Shown here piece after piece: positions 19,662 through 28,098 of a stretch of 48,812 nucleotides of DNA. Under the pieces are notes generated by a model, which was not told the DNA's origin, did not search any database, and was given only the letters and a program-made list of their open reading frames with translations. The first letter of the stretch is position 1; each line of letters begins with the position of its first letter. Source of the stretch: Alphaproteobacteria bacterium (lineage in GTDB: Bacteria > Pseudomonadota > Alphaproteobacteria > DSM-16000 > Inquilinaceae); contig JANQIX010000075.1 in assembly GCA_028281925.1 (NCBI GenBank), positions 1 to 48,812 of the forward strand, given 5' to 3'. The translations under genes and the position numbers were made by a program.

Positions 19662-20813
19662 ATGGCACCCGAGCGCATCGGCATCATCATGAACGGCGTC
19701 ACCGGCCGCATGGGCGTGAACCAGCATCTCGGCCGGTCGATCATGGCGATCCGAGCCGAGGGTGGGCTGGCGTTGGCCGACGGCCGCCGGATGATGCCCG
19801 AGCCGGTGCTGGTCGGCCGCAATGCCGCCAAGCTGCAGGCCCTGGCGGCGGAACACGGGCTGGAGCGCTGGTCGACGGATCTGGAGACGGAGCTGCAAGA
19901 CCCCGCCAACGCGATCTATTTCGATTCCGCCAGCACCAATCTGCGGGCGGAGAACGTCAAGCGCGCGATCGCGGCCGGCAAGCATGTCTATTGCGAGAAG
20001 CCGACAGCAATCTCCACCGAAGAGGCGCTGGACGTCTACCGCGCCGCGCAGGCCGCCGGCATCAAGCACGGCGTGGTGCAGGACAAGCTGTGGCTGCCCG
20101 GCTTCCTGAAGCTCAAGCGCCTGATCGACAGCGGTTTCTTCGGCCGCATCGTCTCGGTGAAGGGCGATTTCGGGTACTGGGTGTTCGAAGGCGACTGGCA
20201 GCCGGCCCAGCGCCCGTCCTGGAACTACCGCAAGGCCGATGGCGGCGGCATCATCGTCGACATGCTGTGCCACTGGCGCTACGTGCTGGACAATCTGTTC
20301 GGGCCCGTGCGCGCGGTCAGCTGCCTTGGCGCCACGCACATCCCCCAGCGCTGGGATGAAGCCGGCCGCGCCTATGACGCCGATACCGACGATGCAGCCT
20401 ATGCGACGTTCGAGATCGAGGGCGGCATTGTCGCCCATATCAACAGCAGCTGGTGCACCCGCGTGCGCCGCGACGACCTGGTGACGTTCCAGGTGGACGG
20501 AACGCTGGGCTCGGCCGTGGCAGGCTTGCGCCGCTGCGTTGTCCAGCCGCGGCAGACCACACCGAAACCGGTCTGGAACCCGGACTTGGAACAGCCCATC
20601 GACTATTACGCCGATTGGATGGAGGTGCCGGACAACCAGCCCTTCGAGAACGCGTTCAAGGCGGAGTGGGAGCTGTTCCTGCGCCATGTGGTGGCCGACA
20701 CGCCCTTCCGCTGGTCGCTCTTGGAGGGGGCCAAAGGCGTGCAGCTTGCCGAGCTGGGCCTGGAAAGCTGGTGCCAACGCCGCTGGGTCGACGTGCCCGA
20801 ACTGGCCGGCTGA
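19662..20813 (+). CDS. Gfo/Idh/MocA-family NAD(P)-dependent oxidoreductase
   Basis: The 383-residue protein is a dehydrogenase of the glucose-fructose oxidoreductase/inositol dehydrogenase family. The N-terminal Rossmann domain has IGIIMNGVTGRMG at residues 6-18 (a GxxGxxG-type nucleotide loop, more like dihydrodipicolinate reductase than the usual GxGxxG) and ends in the family EKP motif at 112-114 (VYCEKPTAIS). The C-terminal substrate domain carries GGGIIVDMLCHWRYVLDNLFGP, with the catalytic-type histidine in DMLCHW. It probably oxidises the product made by its operon neighbours. Start and length are normal; the next gene begins 6 nt after its stop. Confidence 0.9.
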   Translation: MAPERIGIIMNGVTGRMGVNQHLGRSIMAIRAEGGLALADGRRMMPEPVLVGRNAAKLQALAAEHGLERWSTDLETELQDPANAIYFDSASTNLRAENVKRAIAAGKHVYCEKPTAISTEEALDVYRAAQAAGIKHGVVQDKLWLPGFLKLKRLIDSGFFGRIVSVKGDFGYWVFEGDWQPAQRPSWNYRKADGGGIIVDMLCHWRYVLDNLFGPVRAVSCLGATHIPQRWDEAGRAYDADTDDAAYATFEIEGGIVAHINSSWCTRVRRDDLVTFQVDGTLGSAVAGLRRCVVQPRQTTPKPVWNPDLEQPIDYYADWMEVPDNQPFENAFKAEWELFLRHVVADTPFRWSLLEGAKGVQLAELGLESWCQRRWVDVPELAG

Positions 20814-20819
20814 CCCGGC

Positions 20820-21677
20820 ATGACGGAAGCCGCCACGGCGCATCCCGAAGACCGACTGCTGTCGCTGAACACGGCGACGGTGCGCGAGCAGTGGACGCTT
20901 GAGCAGATCATTGACGGCTGCCACCGCCACGGAATCGGCGGCATCGCGCCCTGGCGCGATCAACTGGCAAGCTGCGGGGTCGACAGGGCGGCCGCCATGA
21001 TCCGCGATTGCGGCCTGACGGTCACGGGGCTCTGCCGCGGCGGCATGTTCCCAGCGGAAGACGCCCAGGGTCGCCAGCGCGCGATCGACGACAATCTGCG
21101 GGCGATCGACGACGCACGGACACTGGGCGCGCAATGCCTCGTGCTGGTGGTCGGTGGCCTGCCGCCGGGATCTCGCGACATCGCCGGTGCGCGCACGATG
21201 GTGCGCGACGGCATCGGCGCCGTCTTGGCGCATGCCCGCGCCGCCGGTATGCCGCTGGCGATCGAGCCGCTGCATCCCATGTATGCGGCCGAGCGCGCCT
21301 GCATCAACACCATGGCCCAAGCGCTGGCGCTGTGTGATGAGCTTGACCCAGGCAGCACCGGCGCATTGGGCTTGGCCGTCGATGTCTACCATGTCTGGTG
21401 GGACCCGGATTTGGAGACGCGGATTGCGGAAGCCGGGCGCGAGCGGCTGCTGGCTTTCCACATCTGCGACTGGCTGGTGCCGACGCGCGACCTCTTGGTC
21501 GACCGCGGCATGATGGGCGACGGCATTATCGATCTCGCGGGCATCCATCGCTGGATGACGGCGGCCGGCTATGACGGCCTGCGGGAGGTTGAAATCTTCT
21601 CCGCCGAGACCTGGTGGAAGCGCGACCCGGACGACGTGCTGGCCACGTGCCTCGACCGCCATCGCCGCTGCCTGTGA
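20820..21677 (+). CDS. Second sugar phosphate isomerase/epimerase family protein (TIM barrel)
   Basis: A 285-residue member of the same xylose-isomerase-like superfamily as the first gene of the operon, but only distantly similar to it. Recognisable ligand strands are LAIEPLHPMYAAERACINTM (Glu near 143), LGLAVDVYHVWWDP (Asp and His near 182-185), LLAFHICDWLVPTRDLL and REVEIFSAETWW (Glu near 260). Having two non-identical barrels around an enolase-superfamily enzyme and a dehydrogenase is typical of catabolic routes in which a keto-sugar acid is isomerised more than once. The operon ends here; tRNA-Asn follows. Confidence 0.85.
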   Translation: MTEAATAHPEDRLLSLNTATVREQWTLEQIIDGCHRHGIGGIAPWRDQLASCGVDRAAAMIRDCGLTVTGLCRGGMFPAEDAQGRQRAIDDNLRAIDDARTLGAQCLVLVVGGLPPGSRDIAGARTMVRDGIGAVLAHARAAGMPLAIEPLHPMYAAERACINTMAQALALCDELDPGSTGALGLAVDVYHVWWDPDLETRIAEAGRERLLAFHICDWLVPTRDLLVDRGMMGDGIIDLAGIHRWMTAAGYDGLREVEIFSAETWWKRDPDDVLATCLDRHRRCL

Positions 21678-21722
21678 GGTCACAGAACTGCCATACGGGT
21701 GATCGAGGATGGTCATTCGCGG

Positions 21723-21751
21723 TTGGCGCACACGGATCGATTTGCTATAAG
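21723..21751 (+). promoter_or_regulatory. Sigma70-type promoter of tRNA-Asn
   Basis: TTGGCG at 21723-21728 and TATAAG at 21746-21751 are 17 nt apart and lie about 50 nt upstream of the mature tRNA, implying a short processed leader. Confidence 0.55.
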
Positions 21752-21801
21752 CCGCGCTTGCCGTCGGGCGGGGCCTTTTGAGGCCGGCCCGTTTGACATG
21801 G

Positions 21802-21876
21802 TCCTCGGTAGCTCAGCGGTAGAGCGGGTGGCTGTTAACCACTAGGTCGCTGGTTCGAATCCGGCCCGGGGAGCCA
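21802..21876 (+). tRNA. tRNA-Asn (anticodon GTT)
   Basis: The acceptor TCCTCGG at 21802-21808 pairs with CCGGGGA at 21866-21872, followed by G and an encoded CCA. The D arm is AGCTCAGCGGTAGAGC, the anticodon loop CTGTTAA gives GTT for asparagine, and the T arm is CTGGTTCGAATCCGG. All stems are intact. Confidence 0.96.
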
Positions 21877-21911
21877 TCCATTTCCGGATATGGCCGTTTG
21901 GCAGACAGCCG

Positions 21912-23177
21912 TTACGCGGCCTCAAGGCTCGACAAGAGCCGTCTGAAGCGCCAGTCACTTCCGATACGCTCGGCGACCGGATCGGCGCAGATCCATCCGA
22001 AATGCCGCCAGCCGCCTTCGACAAGCGCCTCGAGCGCGTCGACCGCGAGGTCAACTTCGCCGGCCTCCGCCGGTGCGATGACGTCATAGAAATACTTGGC
22101 GCCGCGCTGCTGCCATAGGTGCAGCTCGCCCTCCATGCCCAGCATCGTCCGCAGTGCAGACCGGGCGGCATGCCAGCGCGGTGCGTCCGGCGTCTCCACC
22201 AGCCGGTCTTCGACGCGTCTCAGCGCATTGACCCCAGCGGCCCGCGCGCGCTCCATGTCGCCAAGACGCGCGGCGCAACGCGCTGCGATGAAGGCCGGGC
22301 GATAGTCATCCGGCGCCAGCGTTGCGGCGCGCTCTCCCAGGGCCGCGGCAATCCGCACCTCACCCAATCCGAAGAATGCACAAGCGCCCAGGTAATGCGT
22401 TTCCGAATCCCGTGGATCGAGCGAAAAGGCGGCCGCGAAATGCGCGCGCGCCTGGTCCACCCGGTGGAGTTTCGCGGCGATGAACCCTTGCGCGGCATGC
22501 GCGGCAGCCAAGTCGGGCCGTCGTTGCGCCGCTAGACGTGCAGCGCTCGCGGCCTGCTCAAGACGTGCTGCCGGAACGCTGCAATGCACCGCTTCAATCG
22601 CCGTCAAAGTCGCAAACCGGGCGCAGATCGACGCGTCATTCGGGGCGATAGCGCGCGCCTCTGCGATCAGCGAGCCGATCTCCGCCGCAGCTGCAAAGCC
22701 CTTGATATAGGTGAGGCGCTGCGCCTCGAGCATCAGGACATGCGCCTCCAGCGACGCGCTACCGTCCGTGTCGTGAACGGGACTGGGTTCGGCGCGCTTC
22801 GGCCGCCGGGTCATGGCCGCGCGACCCAGCCGGTACCCACATTTGGGCACCGTCTCGATCAGAGCCTCGCCGGCATGCTTTCGGCCCAGAGCGCGGCGAA
22901 GCTCCGTGATGACCTGGGTCAGGCTTTCTTCACAGACATGGACATCCGGCCACACAGCATCGAGCAGCGCGGCACGGCTGACGGTCGCACCCTGCGCCTC
23001 AGCCAGCATCGTCAGCGCGCGGAGAGCGCGCGGCGACAGCCTGCGCACAACGTCGCCGTTCTGCGCCTCCCGCGCCGAAGGCTCGATCCTCCAGGGGCCG
23101 ACTGAGAACCCCTCTTCGTTCGCGGCGATCCGCGAACCCGTACCATTGGGCCGTAGCGCTACGCCGGCCATCGTCAT
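21912..23177 (-). CDS. Winged-helix (CadC/OmpR-type) regulator with TPR-like C-terminal domain
   Basis: The 421-residue protein has an N-terminal OmpR-type winged helix at about residues 25-115: WRIEPSAREAQNG, LSPRALRALTMLAEAQGATVSR, ALLDAVWPDVHVCEESLTQVITELRRALG and IETVPKCGYRL, the usual end of the wing. There is no receiver domain and no membrane helix. The rest is alanine-rich paired helices resembling tetratricopeptide repeats (AAHAAQGFIAAKLHRVDQARAHFAAAF, SETHYLGACAFFGLGEVRIAAALGERA), as in CadC/HilA-like and adenylate-cyclase-associated regulators. It probably senses a protein or small ligand through the TPR domain. Its target is unknown; it is flanked by tRNA-Asn and a MarR gene. Confidence 0.85.
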   Translation of the reverse strand: MTMAGVALRPNGTGSRIAANEEGFSVGPWRIEPSAREAQNGDVVRRLSPRALRALTMLAEAQGATVSRAALLDAVWPDVHVCEESLTQVITELRRALGRKHAGEALIETVPKCGYRLGRAAMTRRPKRAEPSPVHDTDGSASLEAHVLMLEAQRLTYIKGFAAAAEIGSLIAEARAIAPNDASICARFATLTAIEAVHCSVPAARLEQAASAARLAAQRRPDLAAAHAAQGFIAAKLHRVDQARAHFAAAFSLDPRDSETHYLGACAFFGLGEVRIAAALGERAATLAPDDYRPAFIAARCAARLGDMERARAAGVNALRRVEDRLVETPDAPRWHAARSALRTMLGMEGELHLWQQRGAKYFYDVIAPAEAGEVDLAVDALEALVEGGWRHFGWICADPVAERIGSDWRFRRLLSSLEAA

Positions 23178-23314
23178 TTCCGTCCTTTTGATCTACCGAA
23201 CCAGCAGCCGACGCTGCGGCCGTTTATCCGTGCATCGACATATGTGGTAATGATGCCTGCAAGCCATTAGGTGTGACGGCGATCACAGCACCACCCGATC
23301 GGGCGCGATTCGCT

Positions 23315-23848
23315 TCAGCTTTCACGCGTTTGTGACCCAGGCCCCGCGTAGGGTTCCGGCAGCGTCGCCAATAGCTTACCAAGCAGGCCGGCGAGGGTTT
23401 CCCGCTCGCCCTGGGACAGTCCGGCGAGCAGCTGCGTCTCGTTGGCAACGTGCAGCGTCACGACCTCATCGATCAGCGCTCGCCCGGCATCGGTCAGCGA
23501 AACAAGGACGCCGCGCCGATCCTCAGGGTCCGGGGTCCGCACGACCCAGCCCGCCTTCTGCAGACGGTCGATCCGCCCGGTCATCGCACCGGAGGTCACC
23601 ATGGTCGCGTCGTAAAGCGCCGTCGGGCTCAGCGCATAAGGGGCTCCCGATCTGCGAAGGGTCGCGAGCACGTCGAACTCGCCCGGGCCAAGCCCGTGCG
23701 CCTGGAACAACGGGTTCAGGTGATCACGGGCAACGCGCTGCGCTGCCTCCGCCAGACGCCCGAACACCGCCATGACGAGACCGTCGATCTCCGGTCTCTC
23801 ACGCTGCCATTGTTCAACGGCAAGGCTTGCCCTGTCCAAGATGGACAC
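23315..23848 (-). CDS. MarR-family transcriptional regulator
   Basis: This 177-residue protein has the MarR winged helix: FDVLATLRRSGAPYALSPTALYDATMVTSGAMTGRIDRLQKAGWV followed by the wing DPEDRRGVLVSLTDAGRALIDE. MarR proteins act as dimers and usually repress a neighbouring transporter or oxidoreductase until a phenolic or oxidant ligand binds. It is divergent from an EamA-type transporter with inverted repeats in between. The start is a GTG at 23848 with no good ribosome site, so the message may be nearly leaderless or the start may lie a few codons downstream. Confidence 0.9.
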   Translation of the reverse strand: MSILDRASLAVEQWQRERPEIDGLVMAVFGRLAEAAQRVARDHLNPLFQAHGLGPGEFDVLATLRRSGAPYALSPTALYDATMVTSGAMTGRIDRLQKAGWVVRTPDPEDRRGVLVSLTDAGRALIDEVVTLHVANETQLLAGLSQGERETLAGLLGKLLATLPEPYAGPGSQTRES

Positions 23849-23851
23849 CTA

Positions 23852-23879
23852 TCTTAGCACTAAGAAACTTAATACGAAG
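23852..23879. promoter_or_regulatory. Probable MarR operator: dyad plus imperfect copy
   Basis: TCTTAG-CA-CTAAGA at 23852-23865 is a perfect inverted repeat. A weaker copy, CTTA-ATAC-GAAG, follows at 23868-23879, 15 nt on. Both lie in the AT-rich divergent space between the MarR gene and the EamA transporter, where a repressor would control both. Confidence 0.6.
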
Positions 23880-23939
23880 CATTATCGCTTGAACGCGGTG
23901 CATCCGCAACGGATTTGCCCGCAATGCTGGAGACACGAC

Positions 23940-24887
23940 ATGATGGCGTCCGGCCGCACGCTGGAGATCAGCCCAACCAACGCCTGGGTGGTGCCGTTCG
24001 TCTGCCTGCTGGCGACCGGGGCACTGATCGGCCTGTCCGCCAACTTGGCCAAGCTGGCCGCAGAGGCCGGCCTGGGCGCTCTTCCCTTTCTCGCTTGGTC
24101 CGTGGTCGGTGCCGCGGTGGTATTGACGATCATCGCGTTGCGTGGGCGCAAGCTGCCGGCCCTTACGGCGCGTACGGCCGAGTACTTCGTGGTCGCGGCG
24201 CTGCTGGGCGTCGTCGTGCCCCATCTTCTGCTGTACGCCGCCGTCCCGCATGTGGGCGCAGGGTTTGTTGCACTGGCGATCGCGTTTCCGCCGCTGTTCA
24301 CCTATGCCGGGGCGCTCGCGATGCGCATGGAACGCTTCAATGCGTTGCGTGCGCTCGGCGTGCTTCTGGCGCTGTCAGGTGCGGCGCTTCTTGCCATTCT
24401 GAAGCTTTCCGACCCGGATGCTGCGGCCATCTGGATCGCAGCGACCCTGTTGGCCCCGGTGGTGCTGGCCGCTGGCAACATCTATCGCACCCTGCGCTGG
24501 CCAACCGGTGCCCGGCCGGACGAGTTGGCGCCAGGCATGGTCATAGCCTCCGGCCTGATTCTGTTGTTGGCGGGAGCGATCCCGGGCTTCTCTCTGGCGG
24601 TACCCTTCGAAAGCGCCATGCCAACGCTGTTGATTCTGGCGCAGGCGGCGGCGTTCTCGGTGCAGTTCCTGCTGTTCTTCGTGCTGCAGAAGCGTGGCGG
24701 CCCGGTCTACCTCAGCCTGCTGGGCTCGGTCGCGGCCGTCGTCGGCGTGCCGATCGCGGTCTTGCTGCTGGGCGAGGCCCCGCCGCAGGGCCTGCTCTAT
24801 GGCGCCGTACTAATCGCGCTGGGCATCGGCTTCGTCACACGCGGCGGGCAAGGACAGCGCAAGGCCGCCACAGGCACCGGTGGCTAA
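23940..24887 (+). CDS. EamA/DMT-family transporter
   Basis: A 315-residue inner-membrane protein with about ten hydrophobic helices arranged as two EamA repeats of five, as in drug/metabolite exporters such as RhtA or YdcZ relatives. Helices are visible at VVPFVCLLATGALIGLSANLA, LPFLAWSVVGAAVVLTIIAL, YFVVAALLGVVVPHLLLYAAV, through to GLLYGAVLIALGIGFVTRGG at the end. The ATG at 23940 has a GGAG 7 nt upstream; a longer open frame upstream would cross the operator and add an unlikely N-terminus. Divergent from MarR, so probably induced by the compound it exports. Its end overlaps the PAS gene end by 4 nt. Confidence 0.88.
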   Translation: MMASGRTLEISPTNAWVVPFVCLLATGALIGLSANLAKLAAEAGLGALPFLAWSVVGAAVVLTIIALRGRKLPALTARTAEYFVVAALLGVVVPHLLLYAAVPHVGAGFVALAIAFPPLFTYAGALAMRMERFNALRALGVLLALSGAALLAILKLSDPDAAAIWIAATLLAPVVLAAGNIYRTLRWPTGARPDELAPGMVIASGLILLLAGAIPGFSLAVPFESAMPTLLILAQAAAFSVQFLLFFVLQKRGGPVYLSLLGSVAAVVGVPIAVLLLGEAPPQGLLYGAVLIALGIGFVTRGGQGQRKAATGTGG

Positions 24888-25417
24888 GCTTCCCTCAGGG
24901 GCTCGGGCTCGGAGAGGAACATGATGCCGAGTATGCACACGCCGCGACCATTCACCGTGGGGATCGGCACGAAGATATTCTCCGTGCTGCAGTCGCTGAC
25001 CTGATCGGCCTCATACCGGATCTGCAGCAATCGCGGTTCGTAGTGTGTGCTGGCGATGTGGTTGAAGAGCGCAATGCCCTCTCTGGCCTTCTGCGCGTCA
25101 TAGATCTCGCTCACCAGGTGGCCGGTGGCGTCCACCCCGAAGAACCGTACCAGATCGGCGCCGACCCTTGTGTACCGCCAGTCCCGCCCCCCCTCAACCG
25201 GCTCGATCACGCAAACGGAAGCCTCGTAGGGCGAGTTCGCGAACAGGTCCATCGGCCGGCTCAGCTTGGTCGCACCGGCTGCCAAGGCCCGGCAGGTCTG
25301 CTGAAGGTCCGCGAACACTCTGCGCACGAGCGGGTTCATGGAGGGCGCCTCGCTCAGCCGCTCGAAACGGCCGTTGACGTCCTTCGCCGCTCGGCGTCCC
25401 GCCGCCTTCCGGGTCAT
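24884..25417 (-). CDS. PAS-domain protein (single domain)
   Basis: The 177-residue protein has a PAS-like core at about residues 55-175: a strand and loop DWRYTRVGADLVRFFGVDATGHLVSE, then helices around YDAQKAREGIALFNHIASTHYEPRL, and closing strands NIFVPIPTVNGRGVCILGIMFLSE. This matches the PAS_5-type proteins of alphaproteobacteria, which are single-domain and of unknown partner. The N-terminal 50 residues are basic and possibly helical. No output domain is fused, so it must act through another protein. A GGGGAG about 8 nt upstream supports the ATG. Convergent with the EamA gene. Confidence 0.72.
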   Translation of the reverse strand: MTRKAAGRRAAKDVNGRFERLSEAPSMNPLVRRVFADLQQTCRALAAGATKLSRPMDLFANSPYEASVCVIEPVEGGRDWRYTRVGADLVRFFGVDATGHLVSEIYDAQKAREGIALFNHIASTHYEPRLLQIRYEADQVSDCSTENIFVPIPTVNGRGVCILGIMFLSEPEPLREA

Positions 25418-25641
25418 GGCCGTGCTCCCCTGACCACGGTCTTCACAATGAACACATCAGCTTATCAACTTCGCCGGGCCGAACCACTGCGCCGTTGGTC
25501 CGGTTCTCTGCAAAAGTGCAAAACCGAAGACGCAAAACGCGAGTGTGCCGGCTTCCCTTGCCCGTACTTGCGATCCAGCGTTTGGCGGTGGCACGATTGG
25601 TAGCAAAGACGGTGGTCCTTCCGCAGACCCATGCCGGCGCG

Positions 25642-26085
25642 ATGACGATCTACTTCTACGGCAAGACCGACGAATACGGCTGTTTCGCCAATACGTCGAA
25701 CCACGGGTTCACACTGGACGGGCGTTACTGGCGTAGCGTCGAGCACTACTACCAGGCCCAGAAATTCGCCGATCCGGCCTGGGCGGAACGCGTGCGCCAG
25801 ACCCGCACCGTGCGGGAGGCGCGTGCCCTCGGCCAGTCCCGCAAGATGCCGATCAGGGCGGACTGGGAAAGCGCGCGCGACCAGGTGATGGTCACGGCCG
25901 TCCGCGCCAAGATCGAGGCCCATGCCGAGGTTCGCCAGCAGCTATTGGATACCGGCGAAGAAACGCTGGTGGAGGCGTCCCCCTATGACCACTACTGGGG
26001 CTGCGGGGCCGACGGCAGTGGTGCCAACAAGCTGGGCCAGATCCTGATGCAGATCCGCAGCGAGCTGCGTTCACAATCGGACTGA
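25642..26085 (+). CDS. NADAR-family (YbiA-like) N-glycosidase
   Basis: The 147-residue protein closely follows the YbiA pattern: INFY-type opening TIYFYGKTDEYGCFAN, RYWRSVEHYYQAQKFADPAWAE, ADWESARDQVMVTAVRAKIEAH, and the closing YWGCGADGSGANKLGQILMQIR. Characterised members remove toxic riboflavin-pathway intermediates or cleave ADP-ribosyl groups from DNA or NAD-derived molecules. The catalytic-type Glu in SVEHYYQAQKF and the Trp-Gly of YWG are present. The first plausible ATG is 25642; no strong ribosome site is visible and an upstream GTG in frame is possible. No toxin or DarT-like partner lies next to it here, so a metabolic clean-up role is the simpler reading. Confidence 0.88.
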   Translation: MTIYFYGKTDEYGCFANTSNHGFTLDGRYWRSVEHYYQAQKFADPAWAERVRQTRTVREARALGQSRKMPIRADWESARDQVMVTAVRAKIEAHAEVRQQLLDTGEETLVEASPYDHYWGCGADGSGANKLGQILMQIRSELRSQSD

Positions 26086-26107
26086 CGCGGCTTCGCCATG
26101 ACCGCCG

Positions 26108-27067
26108 TCAGTTGCCGCCTCCGTAGAGGTACTGGGCAGCAACCTCACTCATCCTGGCATGGGAATGCCCAACGCCTGGGACGATCTGCATCGACCAACT
26201 GAACCCATGACCACCGCTGCCCGCCGTCGCTCTGGCGGTTGCATAGAAGAAGCGGCCGCGCGCGAGACGATGCAGGCCCTGGGCATCGGCCTCCGGCGTA
26301 CGCCGCAAACGGCCCCGTGTCTCTGTCCCGTCGTCCCGGCCCCCAAGCAGCACCGTCAGGTCCCTGGAAAACGCGGTCGCCAGCTGGTGGCGGGAGATCG
26401 GCGCGCCGGCCAGACCGTAGGGGAACCGCGCATCCCACGTCACTGCCGTGTACCAGCCCGCGTTCGCAGCGATGGCGCGGTCTATCCTCGCATCCGGTGC
26501 AAACAGCACAAGACGGTGAACGAGCTGCCCGCCCGCGGAGTGGCCGAACACGTCATAGCGTGTTCGCTGCGACCCGGTCGCTGCGACCGCCACGTCGAAG
26601 ATCCGATCAAGCCCGGCAAACAGCCAAGCGTCGGGGTCGTCGCGCACCACGATATCGTCGAAGGTGCGCGTGTCGGCGCCTTGATGGATCATGCCGGCTA
26701 GATTGTAGGCTGCGACACCGGGATAGTCGTCCGCCGCAAACCGCGGAGAGAGAACCAGCAGGTCGAACATCTCCGCCGCTTCAATCCACGCATCGCGATA
26801 TTCGTCACTGTTTCGCCCCATGCCCGGCAGGACCTGGAGGATAGGATCGGTGGGACCGTGGTCCTGTCCCCTGTGGTAGTGGACGATGATCGGGTCTGCG
26901 CCGACGGCTGCGGGCAGGGTGACGGCGAAAGATCCCGCGCCCGCATCGATTGCGATGCCGGCAGGGGCAACCCCGCGGGGCCGTGTCGACGTCGCAAAGG
27001 CGCTCGATGCGGCGACCGCGATCAGGAACGCAAGACAAACGGCTCCGGCAGTCTGCAGTCGTGCCAT
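26108..27067 (-). CDS. Secreted alpha/beta hydrolase
   Basis: A 319-residue alpha/beta hydrolase with a signal peptide (TAGAVCLAFLIAVAASSAFA). Serine nucleophile S177 lies in FGHSAGG, an aspartate candidate near 245 in LLGGRDD, and His301 in PGVGHSH. A proline/glycine oxyanion-type segment QVLPGMGRNSDEY sits near residue 80. It shares the distinctive stretch AGWYT-N6-FPYGLA (residues 203-220) with the cytosolic hydrolase at 36084-36980, so the two are paralogues of one uncommon family, perhaps related to polyhydroxyalkanoate depolymerases or carboxylesterases. A longer open frame upstream has no coding character before the signal peptide. Substrate unknown. Confidence 0.8.
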   Translation of the reverse strand: MARLQTAGAVCLAFLIAVAASSAFATSTRPRGVAPAGIAIDAGAGSFAVTLPAAVGADPIIVHYHRGQDHGPTDPILQVLPGMGRNSDEYRDAWIEAAEMFDLLVLSPRFAADDYPGVAAYNLAGMIHQGADTRTFDDIVVRDDPDAWLFAGLDRIFDVAVAATGSQRTRYDVFGHSAGGQLVHRLVLFAPDARIDRAIAANAGWYTAVTWDARFPYGLAGAPISRHQLATAFSRDLTVLLGGRDDGTETRGRLRRTPEADAQGLHRLARGRFFYATARATAGSGGHGFSWSMQIVPGVGHSHARMSEVAAQYLYGGGN

Positions 27068-27159
27068 ATTCCGCTCGCGCGAGACGGATTGTGATGTCCG
27101 ATCCCTGCGCACGCCTACGGCGTCTCGGGACGGCCAAGAGCGCATATGCACGCGCCGCC

Positions 27160-28098
27160 TTACGATTCCGTCAACGCGGCCGCGGCGAGCGGAGCGGCCG
27201 TCCCAATCACCGGGTTTCGCCTCAGTCCCTCCACAAGATGGTCCACCACAGCGCGGACGCGGGCCGAGGTCTGGCCGGCCTCTTTGTGGACAACATGGAT
27301 CGGCACCGCCGGGGGTTCGCAGTCCTGCAGCACGATTTCCAGAGCGCCGGTCGCCACGTGCTGCGCGATCATGTACGACAGCACGCGGGTGATCCCGCGG
27401 CTGGCAAGTGCCGCGTCGATCGCAGCGTCGGCCGTGTTCATGATCAGCCGCGCGCGCGGCCGGAAGCCCTGCGGCTTGCCGTTCCTGAACAGCGACCATT
27501 CACCGCCCACCGCCATGGTCGCAAAGTTGATGATGTCGTGCGTCGCCAGATCTGACGGTGCTCGCGGCCTGCCGCGGGTCGCGAGATAGTCGGGCGACGC
27601 ACAAAGCACGCGGCGCACGCTGCCAACGCGCACGGCGGATAACTGGGAGTCCGGCAGCTCCGCAATGCGAACCGCCACATCCACCCCCTCGTTGATCAGG
27701 TGGACGACGCGATCGACGAACAGCGTCGAAACCGAGATGTCCGGATAGCGGTCCAACAAGTCCAGCAGCACCGGCAGCAGCGCCAGCCGGCCGAACATCA
27801 CCGATGCCGTGACGGAGACCAGGCCACTCGGCGCCGCGTGGAGGCCGGCGGCGTGGCGATCTGCCTCGTCGATCTCGGAAAGAATGCGGCGGCAATCCGC
27901 GAGGTACCGTTCACCCGCTTCCGTCAGCGTCACCGATCGTGTTGTCCGATGCAGCAGCCGGGCGCCCAGACGGGCCTCCAGGTCCGACACGGCCCGCGTG
28001 ACCGATGGCGGCGACAGCCCGAGACGGCGGGCCGCCGGCATGAAGCCCGACGCCTCAGCCACGGCAACGAACACGGACATGGTTTGAAGGCGATCCAT
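27160..28098 (-). CDS. LysR-family transcriptional regulator
   Basis: A 312-residue LysR regulator. The N-terminal helix-turn-helix is standard: MDRLQTMSVFVAVAEASGFMPAARRLGLSPPSVTRAVSDLEARLGARLLHRTTRSVTLTEAG. The effector domain of the CrgA/PA-type subgroup follows (GLVSVTASVMFGRLALLPVL, YPDISVSTLFVDRVVHLINEGVDVAVRI). It is divergent from a VOC protein and the large reductase fusion, across a 147-nt AT-rich space that should hold its sites, so it probably controls them. The longer frame upstream is rejected because family members begin with this MDRL motif. Confidence 0.92.
   Translation of the reverse strand: MDRLQTMSVFVAVAEASGFMPAARRLGLSPPSVTRAVSDLEARLGARLLHRTTRSVTLTEAGERYLADCRRILSEIDEADRHAAGLHAAPSGLVSVTASVMFGRLALLPVLLDLLDRYPDISVSTLFVDRVVHLINEGVDVAVRIAELPDSQLSAVRVGSVRRVLCASPDYLATRGRPRAPSDLATHDIINFATMAVGGEWSLFRNGKPQGFRPRARLIMNTADAAIDAALASRGITRVLSYMIAQHVATGALEIVLQDCEPPAVPIHVVHKEAGQTSARVRAVVDHLVEGLRRNPVIGTAAPLAAAALTES

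Noticed and set aside
18393..21731. A minus-strand open frame of over 1100 codons opposite the sugar operon
   Set aside because: It runs against four genes with clear family motifs; the length comes from codon bias of the sense strand, and no domain is recognisable in it.
25510..25540. Three GCAAAA units upstream of the NADAR gene as a binding array
   Set aside because: Spacing is irregular and no regulator with such a site is adjacent.
26108..27499. A longer version of the secreted hydrolase starting at 27499
   Set aside because: The extra N-terminal 144 residues overlap the LysR coding sequence in another frame and would bury the signal peptide.
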